From contig JAWQEG010000166.1 in the NCBI GenBank assembly GCA_033782935.1, forward strand, positions 958,001 through 1,022,000: DNA of 64,000 bases, written 5' to 3'. The notes below the pieces were generated by a model, which saw only the letters and a list, made by a program, of their open reading frames with translations, did no database searches and had not been told where the DNA came from. The translations under genes and the position numbers were made by a program. The DNA is from Petrolisthes cinctipes (Eukaryota; Arthropoda; Malacostraca; Decapoda; Porcellanidae). Positions 1-12,895 of the stretch are shown one piece after another (positions within the stretch are counted from its first letter, which is position 1; each line of letters begins with the position of its first letter).

Positions 1-1941
1 AAAATATCGATTTTGAGCATGTTTTGGGCCTGTATTTTGAAAATACTCTTACACGGAGTATGCATGTACGGATCGCTTCTTGGACCCAAAAATATCGAAT
101 TTTCAGGGTTTTTGAGCCTGAATTTCATATATAAACGGGTACAGAAGATGCATACACATATCGATTTTGGGCACCCAAAATATCGATTTTGATCATGTTT
201 TGGGCCTGTTTTTTTTAAATACTCTAAAACGGAGTAGGCATGTACAGATCGCTTCTGGGACCCTAAAAAATAAAATTTTCGGTTGTTTTGCGCTTGAATT
301 TGTGATATAAACGGGTAGAGAAGATGCATGCACATATCGACTTTGACACCTAAAATATCGATTTTTAGCACGATTTGAACCTATATTTTGAAAAAATTCT
401 AGCACTGTGTAGGCATGTACAGATCACTTCTGGGACCAAAAAATGTCGAATTTTCGGGTGTTTTGAGCCTGAATTTGGGATATAAACGGGTACTGAAGAT
501 ACATGCAAACATCGACTTTTTGCACCTAAAATATCGATTTTGACCATGTTTTTGGTCTGTATCTTGAAAACATTCTTGCAAGGAGTAGGCATGTACAGAT
601 TGCTTCTGGGACCCAAAAAAAAACGAATTTTCGTGTGTTTTGAGCCTGAATTTGAGATATAAACGGGTACAGAACATGCATGCACTTATCGACTTTGGGC
701 ACCCAAAATATCGATTTTAGCATGTTTTGAGCCTATATTTTAAAAATATTCTACCACTGAGAAGGCAGGTACAGATCGCTTCTTGTACCAAAAATATCGA
801 TTTTTCGGGTATATTAAGCCTGAATTTGGGATATAAACGAGTACAGAAGATGCATACACATATTGAGTTTAGGTACCTAAAATATCGATTTTAAGCATGT
901 TTTGGGCCTATAGTTTGAAAATATTCTAGCACTGAGTAGGCATGTACAGATCGCTTCTGTGACCCACAAACATCGAATTTTCGGGTGTTTTGAGCCTGAA
1001 TTTGAGATATAAACGTGTACTGAAGATGCATGCACATATCGACTTTTTGCACATAAAATATCGATTTTGACCATGTTTTGGGTCTGTATCTTGAAAACAT
1101 TCTAGCAAGAAGTAGGCATGTACAGATCGGTTCTGAGACCCAAAAAAAAAAAAAAAGAATTTTCGGGTGTTATGAGCCTGAATTCGATATATAAACGGGT
1201 ACAGATGATGCATGCACATATCGACTTTGGGCCTCCAAAATATCGAATTTTAGCATATTTTGGGCCTATATTTTTGAGAATATTCTAGCACTGAGTAGGC
1301 ATGTACAGATCGCTTCTTGGACCCAAAAATATCGAATTTTCGGGTGTTATGAGCCTGAATTCGATATATAAACGGGTACAGATGATGCATGCACATATCG
1401 ACTTTGGGCACCCAAAATATCGATTTTTAGCATGTTTTGGGCCTGTAATTTGAAAATACTCTAACACGGAGTAGGCATGTACAGATCGCTTCTGGGACCT
1501 AAAAATATCGAATTTTCGGATGTTTTGAGCCTGAATTTGAGATATAAACGGGTATTGAAGATGCATGCACATATCGACTTTTTGCACCTAAAATATCGAT
1601 TTTGAGCATGTTTTGGGTCTGTATCTTGAAAACATTCAAGCAAGGAGTAGGCATGTACAGATCGCTTCTGGGACCCAAAAATCTCGAATTTTCGGGTGTT
1701 TTGAGCCTGAATTTGAGATATAAATGGGTACAGAACATGCATGCACATATCGACTTTTTGCACCTAAAATATCGATTTTGACCATGTTTTGGGTCTGTAT
1801 CTTGAAAACATTCTAGCAAGGAGTAGGCATTTACAGATGGCTTCTGGGACCCAAAAATCTCGAATTTTCGGGTGTCATGAGCCTGAATTTGAGATATAAA
1901 TGGGTACAGAACATGCATGCACATATCGACTTTCGGCACCG
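1..1941. repeat. 11-monomer unit, first copy (1,941 bp)
   Basis: Sequence from position 1 recurs from position 1942 with a constant offset of 1,941 bp, equal to 11 monomers of about 176.5 bp. Shared rare variants include the CCACTGAGAAGGCAGG-type monomer near 740 and 2695 and the run of eight A before CGAATTTTCG near 620 and 2560. The left end of this copy is cut by the window edge, so the true unit start is unknown. Confidence 0.8.
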
Positions 1942-3065
1942 AAAATATCGATTTTGAGCATGTTTTGGGCCTGTATTTTGAAAATACTCTTACACGGAGT
2001 AGGCATGTACGGATCGCTTCTTGGACCCAAAAATATCGAAATTTCAGGGTTTTTGAGCCTGAATTTCATATATAAACGGGTACAGAAGATGCATACACAT
2101 ATCGATTTTGGGCACCCAAAATATCGATTTTGATCATGTTTTGGGCCTGTATTTTTAAAATACTCTAACACGGAGTAGGCATGTACAGATCGCTTCTGGG
2201 ACCCTAAAAAATAAAATTTTCGGTTGTTTTGAGCTTGAATTTGTGATATAAACGGGTAGAGAAGATGCATGCACATATCGACTTTGACACCTAAAATATC
2301 GATTTTTAGCACGATTTGAACCTATATTTTGAAAAAATTCTAGCACTGTGTAGGCATGTACAGATCGCTTCTGGGACTAAAAAATGTCGAATTTTCGGGT
2401 GTTTTGAGCCTGAATTTGGGATATAAACGGGTACTGAAGATGCATGCACACATCGACTTTTTGCACCTAATATATCGATTTTGACCATGTTTTTGGTCTG
2501 TATCTTGAAAACATTCTTGCAAGGAGTAGGCATGTACAGATTGCTTCTGGGACCCAAAAAAAAACGAATTTTCGTGTGTTTTGAGCCTGAATTTGAGATA
2601 TAAACGGGTACAGAACATGCATGCACTTATCGACTTTGGGCACCCAAAATATCGATTTTAGCATGTTTTGGGCCTATATTTTAAAAATATTCCACCACTG
2701 AGAAGGCAGGTACAGATCGCTTCTTGTACCAAAAATATCGATTTTTCGGGTATATTAAGCCTGAATTTGGGATATAAACGAGTACAGAAGATGCATACAC
2801 ATATTGAGTTTAGGTACCTAAAATATCGATTTTAAGCATGTTTTGGGCCTATAGTTTGAAAATATTCTAGCACTGAGTAGGCATGTACAGATCGCTTCTG
2901 TGACCCAAAAACATCGAATTTTCGGGTGTTTTGAGCCTGAATTTGAGATATAAACGTGTACTGAAGATGAATGCACATATCGACTATTTGCACCTAAAAT
3001 ATCGATTTTGAGCATGTTTTGGGTCTGTATCTTGAAAACATTCTAGCAAGAAGTAGGCATGTACA
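1942..3065. repeat. 11-monomer unit, second copy (partial)
   Basis: Follows the first copy at an offset of 1,941 bp with few substitutions until about 3065. There the first copy has a run of 15 A after GAGACC (1142-1156) and the second has CCCAAAAAAATTGAA. Past this point the best match to the first copy moves to an offset of about 2,294 bp (13 monomers), meaning extra monomers were inserted or exchanged. Confidence 0.75.
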
Positions 3066-5830
3066 GATCGCTTCTGGGACCCAAAAAAATTGAATTTTCG
3101 GGTGTTTTGAGAATTAATTTAAGATATAAACGGGTTCTGAAGATGCATGCACATATCGACTTTTTGCACCTAAAATATCGATTTTTAGCATGTTTGATCA
3201 TGTTTTGGGCCTGTATTTTGAAAATACTCTTTGACGGAGTAGGCATGTACAGATCGCTTCTGGGACCTAAAAATATAGAATTTTCGGGTGTTTTGAGCCT
3301 GAATTTGAGATACAAACGGGTATTGAAGATTCATGCACATATCGACTTTTTGCACCTAAAATATCGATTTTGAGCATGTTTTGGGCCTGTATTTTGAAAA
3401 TACTCTAACACGGAGTAGGCATGTACAGATCGCTTCTGGGACCTAAAAATATCGAATTTTCGGATGTTTGAGCCTGAATTTGAGATATAAACGGGTATTG
3501 AAGATGCATGCACATATCGACTTTGACACCTAAAATATCGATTTTTAGCACGATTTGAACCTATATTTTGAAAAAATTCTAGCACTGTGTAGGCATGTAC
3601 AGATCGCTTCTGGGACTAAAAAATGTCGAATTTTCGGGTGTTATGAGCCTGAATTCGATATATAAACGGGTACAGATGATGCATGCACACATCGACTTTG
3701 GGAACCCAAAATATCGATTTTTAGCATGTTTTGGGCCTGTAATTTGAAAATACTCTAACACGGAGTAGGCATGTACAGATCGCTTCTGGGACCTAAAAAT
3801 ATCGATTTTTCGGATGTTTTGAGCCTGAATTTGAGATATAAACGGGTATTGAAGATGCATGCACATATCGACTTTTTGCACATAAAATATCGATTTTGAG
3901 CATGTTTTGGGTCTGTATCTTGAAAACATTCAAGCAAGGAGTAGGCATGTACAGATCGCTTCTGGGACCCAAAAATCTCGAATTTTCGTGTGTTTTGAGC
4001 CTGAATTTGAGATATAAATGGGTACAGAACATGCATGCACATATCGACTTTTTGCACCTAAAATATCGATTTTGACCATGTTTTGGGTCTGTATCTTGAA
4101 AACATTCTAGCAAGGAGTAGGCATGTACAGATCGCTTCTGGGACCCAAAAATCTCGAATTTTCGGGTTTTTTGAGCCTTAGTTTGAGATATAAACGGGTA
4201 CAGAACATGCATGCACATATCGACTTAGGCACCGAAAATATCGATTTTTAGCATGTTTTGGGCCTATATTTTGAAAATACTCTTACACGGAGTAGGCATG
4301 TACAGATCGCTTCAGGGACCCAAAAAATATCGAATTTTCGGGTGTTTTGAGCCTGAATTTGGTTTATAAACGGGTACAGAAGATACATACAGATATTGAC
4401 TGTGGGCACCTAAAATATCGATTTTCAGCATGTTTTGGGCCTTAATTTTGAAAATTTTCTGGCACTGAGTAGGCATGTACATATCGCTTCTTGGACCCAA
4501 AAATATCGAATTTTCTGGTGTTTTGAGCCTGAATTTGGGTTATAAACGGGTACAGAAGATGCATACACATATTGACTTTGGGCACCTAAAATATCGATTT
4601 TCAGCATGTTTTAGCCCTATATTTTGAAAATATTCCAGCACTGAGTAGGCATGTACAGATCGCTTATGGGACTCAAAAATATCGAATTTTCGGTTGTTCT
4701 GAGCCTGAATTTGGGATATAAACGGGTACAGAATATTCATAAACATATTGACTTTGGCCTCCTAAAATATCGATTTTCAGCATGTTTTGGGCCTTTTTTT
4801 TTTTAAATACTCTAACACTGAGTAGGCATGTACAGATCGCTTCTGGGACCCAAACATATCGAATTTTCGGGTGTTTTGAGCCTGTATTTGAGATATAAAT
4901 GGGTACAGAACATGCATGCACATATCGACTTTGAGTACCCAAAATATCGATTTTTAGCACTTTTTAGGCCTATATTTTGAAAATATTCTAGCACTAAGTA
5001 GGCATGTACAGATCGCTTCTTGGACCAAAAAAATATCGAATTTTCGGGTATTTTAGGCCAGAATTTGGGATATAAACGAGTACAGAAGATGCATACACAT
5101 ATTTACTTTAGGTATCTAAATTATCGATTTTCAGCATGTTGTGGGCATTTATTATGAAAATATTCTAACACGGAGTAGGCATGTACAGATCGCTTCTGGG
5201 CCCCAAAAATATCAAATTTTCTTTCGTTTTGAGCCTGAATTTGGGTTATAAACGGGTACAGAAGATGCATACACATATTGACTTTGGGCACCTAAAATAT
5301 CGATTTTAAGCATGTTTTGGGCCTATATTTTGAAAATATTCTAGCACTGAGTAGGCATGTACAGATCGCTTCTGTGACCCAAAAACATCGAATTTTCGGG
5401 TGTTTTGAGCCTGAATTTGAGATATAAACGTGTACTGAAGATGCATGCACATATCGACTTTTTGCACCTAAAATATCGATTTTGACCATGTTTTGGGTCT
5501 GTATCTTGAAAACATTCTAGCAAGAAGTAGGCATGTACAGATCGCTTCTGGGACCCAAAAAAAAACAACGAATTTTCGGGTGTTATGAGCCTGAATTCGA
5601 TATATAAACGGGTACAGATGATGCATGCACATATCGACTTTGGGCCTCCAAAATATCAATTTTTAGCATATTTTGGGCCTATATTTTTGAGAATATTCTA
5701 GCACTGAGTAGGCATGTACAGATTGCTTCTTGGACCCAAAAATATCGAATTTTCGGGTGTTATGAGCCTGAATTCGGTATATAAACGGGTACAGATAATG
5801 CATGCACATATCGACTTTTTGCACCTAAAA
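3066..5830. repeat. Mosaic satellite segment
   Basis: Monomers of mixed affinity. About 3600-4220 matches about 1300-1940 at an offset near 2,294 bp; the monomer at 3521-3600 instead resembles 341-430 and 2281-2370. About 5292-5690 resembles 877-1270 (offset about 4,415 bp). One monomer near 3190 carries a 10-bp insertion (GCATG TTTGATCATG TTTTGGG) that later recurs once per HOR-A copy. No clean long period is visible in this segment. Confidence 0.7.
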
Positions 5831-8800
5831 TATCGATTTTGAGCATGTTTTGGGTCTGTATCTTGAAAACATTCTAGAAAGAAGTAGGCTTGTACAGATC
5901 GCTTCTGGTACCCAAAATTCTCGAATTTTCGGGTGTTTTGAGCCTGAATTTGAGATATAAATGGGTACAGAACATGCATGCACATATCGACTTTGGGCAC
6001 CGAAAATATCGATTTTTAACATATTTTGGGCCTATATTTTTTAGAATATTCTAGCACTGAGTAGGCATGTACAGATCGCTTCTTGGACCCAAAAATATCG
6101 AATTTTCGGGTGTTATGAGCCTGAATTCGGTATATAAACGGGTACAGATGATGCATGCACATATCGACTTTGGGCACCCAAAATATCGATTTTTAGCATG
6201 TTTTGGGCCTGTATTTTGAAAATACTCTAACACGGAGTAGGCATGTACAGATCGCTTCTGGGACCTAAGAATATCGAATTTTCGGGTGTTTTAAGCCTGA
6301 ATTTGCGATATAAACGGGTATTGAAGATGCATGCACATATCGACTTTTGGCACCTAAAATATCGATTTTGAACATGTTTTGGGTCTGTATCTTGAAACCA
6401 TTCTAGCAAGGAGTAGGCATGTACAGATCGCTTCTTGGACCCCAAAATATCGAATTTTCAGGGTTTTTGAGCCTGAATTTGATATATAAACGGGTACAGA
6501 AGATGCATGCACATATCGATTTTGGGCACCCAAAATATCGATTTTGATCATGTTTTTGGCCTGTTTTTTATAAATACTCTAACACGGAGTAGGCATGTAC
6601 AGATCGATTCTGACACCCAAAAACATGGAACTTTCGGGTGTTATGAGCCTGAATTTGATATATAAACGGGTACAGAAGATGCATGCACATATCGACTTTG
6701 AACACCTAAAATATCGATTTTTAGCACGATTTGAGCCTATATTTTGAAAAAATTCTAGCACTGAGTAGGCATGTACAGATCGCTTCTGGGACCCAAAAAT
6801 ATCGAATTTTCGGGTGTTTTGAGCCTGAATTTGAGATATAAACGGGTACAGAACATGCATGCACATATCGACTTTGGGCACCCAAAATATCGATTTTTAG
6901 CATGTTTTGGGCCTATATTTTGAAAATATTCTAGCACTGAGTAGGCACGTACAGATCGCTTCTTGTACCAAAAATATCGTTTTTTCGGATATATTAAGCC
7001 TGAATTTGGGATATAAACGAATACAGAAGATGCATACACATATTGACTTTAGGCACCTAAAATATCGATTTTCAGCATGTTTTGGGCCTTTATTTTGACA
7101 ATACACTAACACGGAGTAGGCATGTACAGATCGCTTCTGGGACCCAAAAATATCGATTTTTTGGAAGTTTTGAGTCTGAATTTGGGATATAAACGGGTAC
7201 AGAAGATGCATGGACGTATGGACTTTGGGCCACCAAAATATCGATTTTTAGCATGTTTTGGGCCTATATTTTTGAGAATATTCAAGCACTGAGTAGGCAT
7301 GTACATATCGCTTCTTTAACCCAAAAACATCGAATTTTCGGCTGTTTTAAGCCTGAATTTGGGATATAAACGAGTACAGAAGATGCATACACATATTGAC
7401 TTTAGGCACCTAAAATATCGATTTTCAGCATGTTTTGGGCCATTATTTTGAAAATACTCTAACACGGAGTAGGCATGTACAGATCGCTTCTGGGACCCAA
7501 AAGTATCAAATTTTCTTTCGTTTTGAGCCTGAATCTGGGTTATAAACGGGTACAGAAGATGCATAGACATATTGACTTTGGGCACCTAAAATATTGATTT
7601 TCAGCATGTTTTGGGCCTATATTTTGAAAATATTCTAGCACTGAGTAGGCATGTACAGATCGCTTCTGTGACCCAAAAACATCGGATTTTCAGGTATTTT
7701 GAGCCTGAATTTAAGATATAAACGGGTACTGAAGATGCATGCACATATCGACTTTTTGCACCTAAAATATCGATTTTGACCATGTTTTGGGTCTGTAACT
7801 TGAAAACATTCTAGCAAGAGATAGGCATGTACAGATCGCTTCTGGGACCCAAAATAAACGAATTTTCGGGTGTTATGAGCCTGAATTCGATATATAAACG
7901 GGTACAGATGATGCATTCACATATCGACTTTGGGCACCCAAAATAACGATTTTTAGCATGGTTTTGGCCTATATTTTGAAAATATTCTAGCACTGAGTAG
8001 GCATGTACAGATCGCTTTTGGAACCCAAAAATATCGAATTTTCGGAAGTTTTGAGCCTGAATTTGGGATATAAACGGGGACAGAAGATACATGAACGTAT
8101 GGACTTTGGGCCTCCAAAATATCGATTTTAAGCATGTTTTGGGCCTATATTTTTTAGAATATTCTAGCACTGAGTAGGCATGTACATATCGCTTCTTTAA
8201 CCCAAAAATATCGAATTTTCGGGTGTTTTAAGCCTAAATTTGGGATATAAACGGGTACAGAAGATGCATACACATATTGACTTTAGGTACCTAAAATATC
8301 GATTTTCAGCATGTTTTGGGCCATTATTTTGAAAATACTCTAACACGGAGTAGGCATGTACAGATCGCTTCTGGGACCTAAAAATATCGAAATTTCGGGA
8401 GTTTTGAGCCTGAATTTGAGATATAAACGGGTATTGAAGATGCATGCACATATCGACTTTTTGCACCTAAAATATGGATTTTCAGCATGTTTTGGGTCTG
8501 TATCTTTAAAACATTCTAGCAAGGAGTAGGCATGTACAGATAGCTTCTGGGACCCAAAATTCTCGAATTTTCGGGTGTTTTGAGTCTCAATTTGAGATAT
8601 AAACGGGTACAGAACATGCATGCACATATCGACTTTTGGCACCTAAAATATCGATTTTGATCATGTTTTGGGCCTGTTTTATTTAAATACTCTAACACGG
8701 AGTAGGCATGTACAGATCGCTTCTGGGACCCAAAAACATCGAACTTTCGGGTGTTATGAGCCTAAATTTGAGATATAAACGGGTACAGAAGTTGCATTCA

Positions 8801-9538
8801 CATATCGTCTTTTTTCACCTAAAATATCGATTTTTAGCATGTTTTGGGTCTATCATTAAAAAATATTCTAGCACTGAGTAGGCATGTACATATCGCTTCT
8901 GGGACCCAAAAAAATTGAATTTTCGGGTGTTTTGAGGCTTAATTTAAGATATAAACGGGTTCTCAAGATGCATGCACATATCGACTTTTTGCACCTAAAA
9001 TATCGATTTTTAGCATGTTTGATCATGTTTTGGGCCTGAATTTTGAAAATACTCTTTGACGGAGTAGGCATGTACAGATTGCTTCTGGGACCTAAAAATA
9101 TAGAATTTTCGGGTGTTTTGAGCCTGAATTTGAGATATAAACGGGTATTGAAGATTCATGCACATATCGACTTTTTGCACCTAAAATATCGATTTTGAGC
9201 ATGTTTTGGGTCTGTATCTTGAAAACATTCTAGCAAGGAGTAGGCATGTACAGATCGCTTCTGTTACCCAAAATTCTCGATTTTTCGGGTGTTTTGAGCA
9301 TCAATTTGAGATATAAACGGGTACAGAACATGCATGCACATATCGACTTTGGGCACCGAAAATATCGATTTTGAGCATGTTTTGGGCCTGTATTTTGAAA
9401 ATACTCTTACACGGAGTAGGCATGTACAGATCGCTTCTGGGACCCAAAAATATCGAATTTTCGGGTGTTTTGAATATGAATTTGATACATAAACGGGTAC
9501 AGAAGATGCATGCACATATCGATTTTGGGCACTTAAAA
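5831..9538. repeat. HOR-A copy 1 (21 monomers, 3,708 bp)
   Basis: First of four tandem copies of a 21-monomer higher-order repeat. Diagnostic monomers in order include the CTAGAAAGAAGTAGGCTTG variant near 5875, GATCGATTCTGACACC near 6601, the monomer with TCGTTTTTTCGGATATATT near 6978, the GGACGTATGGACTTTGGGCC variant near 7210, and the 10-bp TTTGATCATG insertion ending near 9027. Each recurs at +3,708/3,709 bp. The first about 150 bp are more diverged from later copies than the remainder, so the true left edge is approximate. Confidence 0.85.
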
Positions 9539-12500
9539 TATCGATTTTGAGCATGTTTTGGGTCTGTATCTTGAAAACATTTTAGAAAGGAGTTAGGCAT
9601 GTACAGATCGCTTCTGGGACCCAAAATTCTCGAATTGTCGGGTGTTTTGAGCCTGAATTTGAGATATAAATGGGTACAGAACATGCATGCACATATCGAC
9701 TTTGGGCACCGAAAATATCGATTTTTAACATATTTTGGGCCTATATTTTTTAGAATATTCTAGCACTGAGTAGGCATGTACAGATCGCTTCTTGGACCCA
9801 AAAATATCGAATTTTCGGGTGTTATGAGCCTGAATTCGGTATATAAACGGGTACAGATGATGCATGCACATATCGACTTTGGGCACCCAAAATATCGATT
9901 TTTAGCATGTTTTGGGCCTGTATTTTTAAAATACTCTAACACGGAGTAGGCATGTACAGATCGCTTCTGGGACCTAAGAATATCGAATTTTCGGGTGTTT
10001 TAAGCCTGAATTTGCGATATAAACGGGTATTGAAGATGCATGCACATATCGACTTTTTGCACCTAAAATATCGATTTTGAGCATGTTTTGGGTCTGTATC
10101 TTGAAACCATTCTAGCAAGGAGTAGGCATGTACAGATCGCTTCTTGGACCCCAAAATATCGAATTTTCAGGGTTTTTGAGCCTGAATTTGATATATAAAC
10201 GGGTACAGAAGATGCATGCACATATCGATTTTGGGCACCCAAAATATCGATTTTGATCATGTTTTTGGCCTGTTTTTTATAAATACTCTAACACGGAGTA
10301 GGCATGTACAGATCGATTCTGACACCCAAAAACATGGAACTTTCGGGTGTTATGAGCCTGAATTTGATATATAAACGGGTACAGAAGATGCATGCACATA
10401 TCGACTTTGAACACCTAAAATATCGATTTTTAGCACGATTTGAGCCTATATTTTGAAAAAATTCTAGCACTGAGTAGGCATGTACAGATCGCTTCTGGGA
10501 CCCAAAAATATCGAATTTTCGGGTGTTTTGAGCCTGAATTTGAGATATAAACGGGTACAGAACATGCATGCACATATCGACTTTGGGCACCCAAAATATC
10601 GATTTTTAGCATGTTTTGGGCCTATATTTTGAAAATATTCTAGCACTGAGTAGGCACGTACAGATCGCTTCTTGTACCAAAAATATCGTTTTTTCGGATA
10701 TATTAAGCCTGATTTTGGGATATAAACGAATACAGAAGATGCATACACATATTGACTTTAGGCACCTAAAATATCGATTTTCAGCATGTTTTGGGCCTTT
10801 ATTTTGACAATACACTAACACGGAGTAGGCATGTACAGATCGCTTCTGGGACCCAAAAATATCGATTTTTTGGAAGTTTTGAGTCTGAATTTGGGATATA
10901 AACGGGTACAGAAGATGCATGGACGTATGGACTTTGGGCCACCAAAATATCGATTTTTAGCATGTTTTGGGCCTATATTTTTGAGAATATTCAAGCACTG
11001 AGTAGGCATGTACATATCGCTTCTTTAACCCAAAAACATCGAATTTTCGGCTGTTTTAAGCCTGAATTTGGGATATAAACGAGTACAGAAGATGCATACA
11101 CATATCGACTTTTTGCACCTAAAATATCGATTTTGACCATGTTTTGGGTCTGTAACTTGAAAACATTCTAGCAAGAGATAGGCATGTACAGATCGCTTCT
11201 GGGACCCAAAATAAACGAATTTTCGGGTGTTATGAGCCTGAATTCGATATATAAACGGGTACAGATGATGCATTCACATATCGACTTTGGGCACCCAAAA
11301 TATCGATTTTTAGCATGGTTTTGGCCTATATTTTGAAAATATTCTAGCACTGAGTAGGCATGTACAGATCGCTTTTGGAACCCAAAAATATCGAATTTTC
11401 GGAAGTTTTGAGCCTGAATTTGGGATATAAACGGGGACAGAAGATACATGAACGTATGGACTTTGGGCCTCCAAAATATCGATTTTAAGCATGTTTTGGG
11501 CCTATATTTTTTAGAATATTCTAGCACTGAGTAGGCATGTACATATCGCTTCTTTAACCCAAAAATATCGAATTTTCGGGTGTTTTAAGCCTAAATTTGG
11601 GATATAAACGGGTACAGAAGATGCATACACATATTGACTTTAGGTACCTAAAATATCGATTTTCAGCATGTTTTGGGCCATTATTTTGAAAATACTCTAA
11701 CACGGAGTAGGCATGTACAGATCGCTTCTGGGACCCAAAAATATCGAAATTTCGGGTGTTTTGAGCCTGAATTTGAGATATAAACGGGTATTGAAGATGC
11801 ATGCACATATCGACTTTTTGCACCTAAAATATGGATTTTCAGCATGTTTTGGGTCTGTATCTTTAAAACATTCTAGCAAGGAGTAGGCATGTACAGATAG
11901 CTTCTGGGACCCAAAATTCTCGAATTTTCGGGTGTTTTGAGTCTCAATTTGAGATATAAACGGGTACAGAACATGCATGCACATATCGACTTTTGGCACC
12001 TAAAATATCGATTTTGATCATGTTTTGGGCCTGTTTTATTTAAATACTCTAACACGGAGTAGGCATGTACAGATCGCTTCTGGGACCCAAAAACATCGAA
12101 CTTTCGGGTGTTATGAGCCTAAATTTGAGATATAAACGGGTACAGAAGTTGCATTCACATATCGTCTTTGGGCACCTAAAATATCGATTTTTAGCATGTT
12201 TTGGGTCTATCATTAAAAAATATTCTAGCACTGAGTAGGCATGTACATATCGCTTCTGGGACCCAAAAAAATTGAATTTTCGGGTGTTTTGAGGCTTAAT
12301 TTAAGATATAAACGGGTTCTCAAGATGCATGCACATATCGACTTTTTGCACCTAAAATATCGATTTTTAGCATGTTTGATCATGTTTTGGGCCTGAATTT
12401 TGAAAATACTCTTTGACGGAGTAGGCATGTACAGATTGCTTCTGGGACCTAAAAATATAGAATTTTCGGGTGTTTTGAGCCTGAATTTGAGATATAAACG

Positions 12501-12895
12501 GGTATTGAAGATTCATGCACATATCGACTTTTTGCACCTAAAATATCGATTTTGAGCATGTTTTGGGTCTGTATCTTGAAAACATTCTAGCAAGGAGTAG
12601 GCATGTACAGATCGCTTCTGGGACCCAAAATTCTCGATTTTTCGGGTGTTTTGAGCATCAATTTGAGATATAAACGGGTACAGAACATGCATGCACATAT
12701 CGACTTTGGGCACCGAAAATATCGATTTTGAGCATGTTTTGGGCCTGTATTTTGAAAATACTCTTACACGGAGTAGGCATGTACAGATCGCTTCTTGGAC
12801 CCAAAAATATCGAATTTTCGGGTGTTTTGAATCTGAATTTGATACATAAACGGGTACAGAAGATGCATGCACATATCGATTTTGGGCACTTAAAA
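9539..12895. repeat. HOR-A copy 2, contracted (19 monomers, 3,357 bp)
   Basis: Same order of diagnostic monomers as copy 1 but 352 bp shorter, exactly two monomers. The loss maps to about 11105: sequence to the left matches copy 1 up to 7396 and to the right resumes at 7749, joined within the shared string CACATAT. The junction monomer is a chimera of two copy-1 monomers. This is the signature of an in-register unequal exchange or replication-slippage deletion. Confidence 0.88.

Noticed and set aside
1355..1380. CENP-B box-like string in monomers of the GAATTCGATATATAAACGGG type
   Set aside because: TTCG and CGGG are present but 9 bases apart, where the canonical core TTCGNNNNANNCGGG needs 7. 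No proper match was found on either strand of the monomers I checked.
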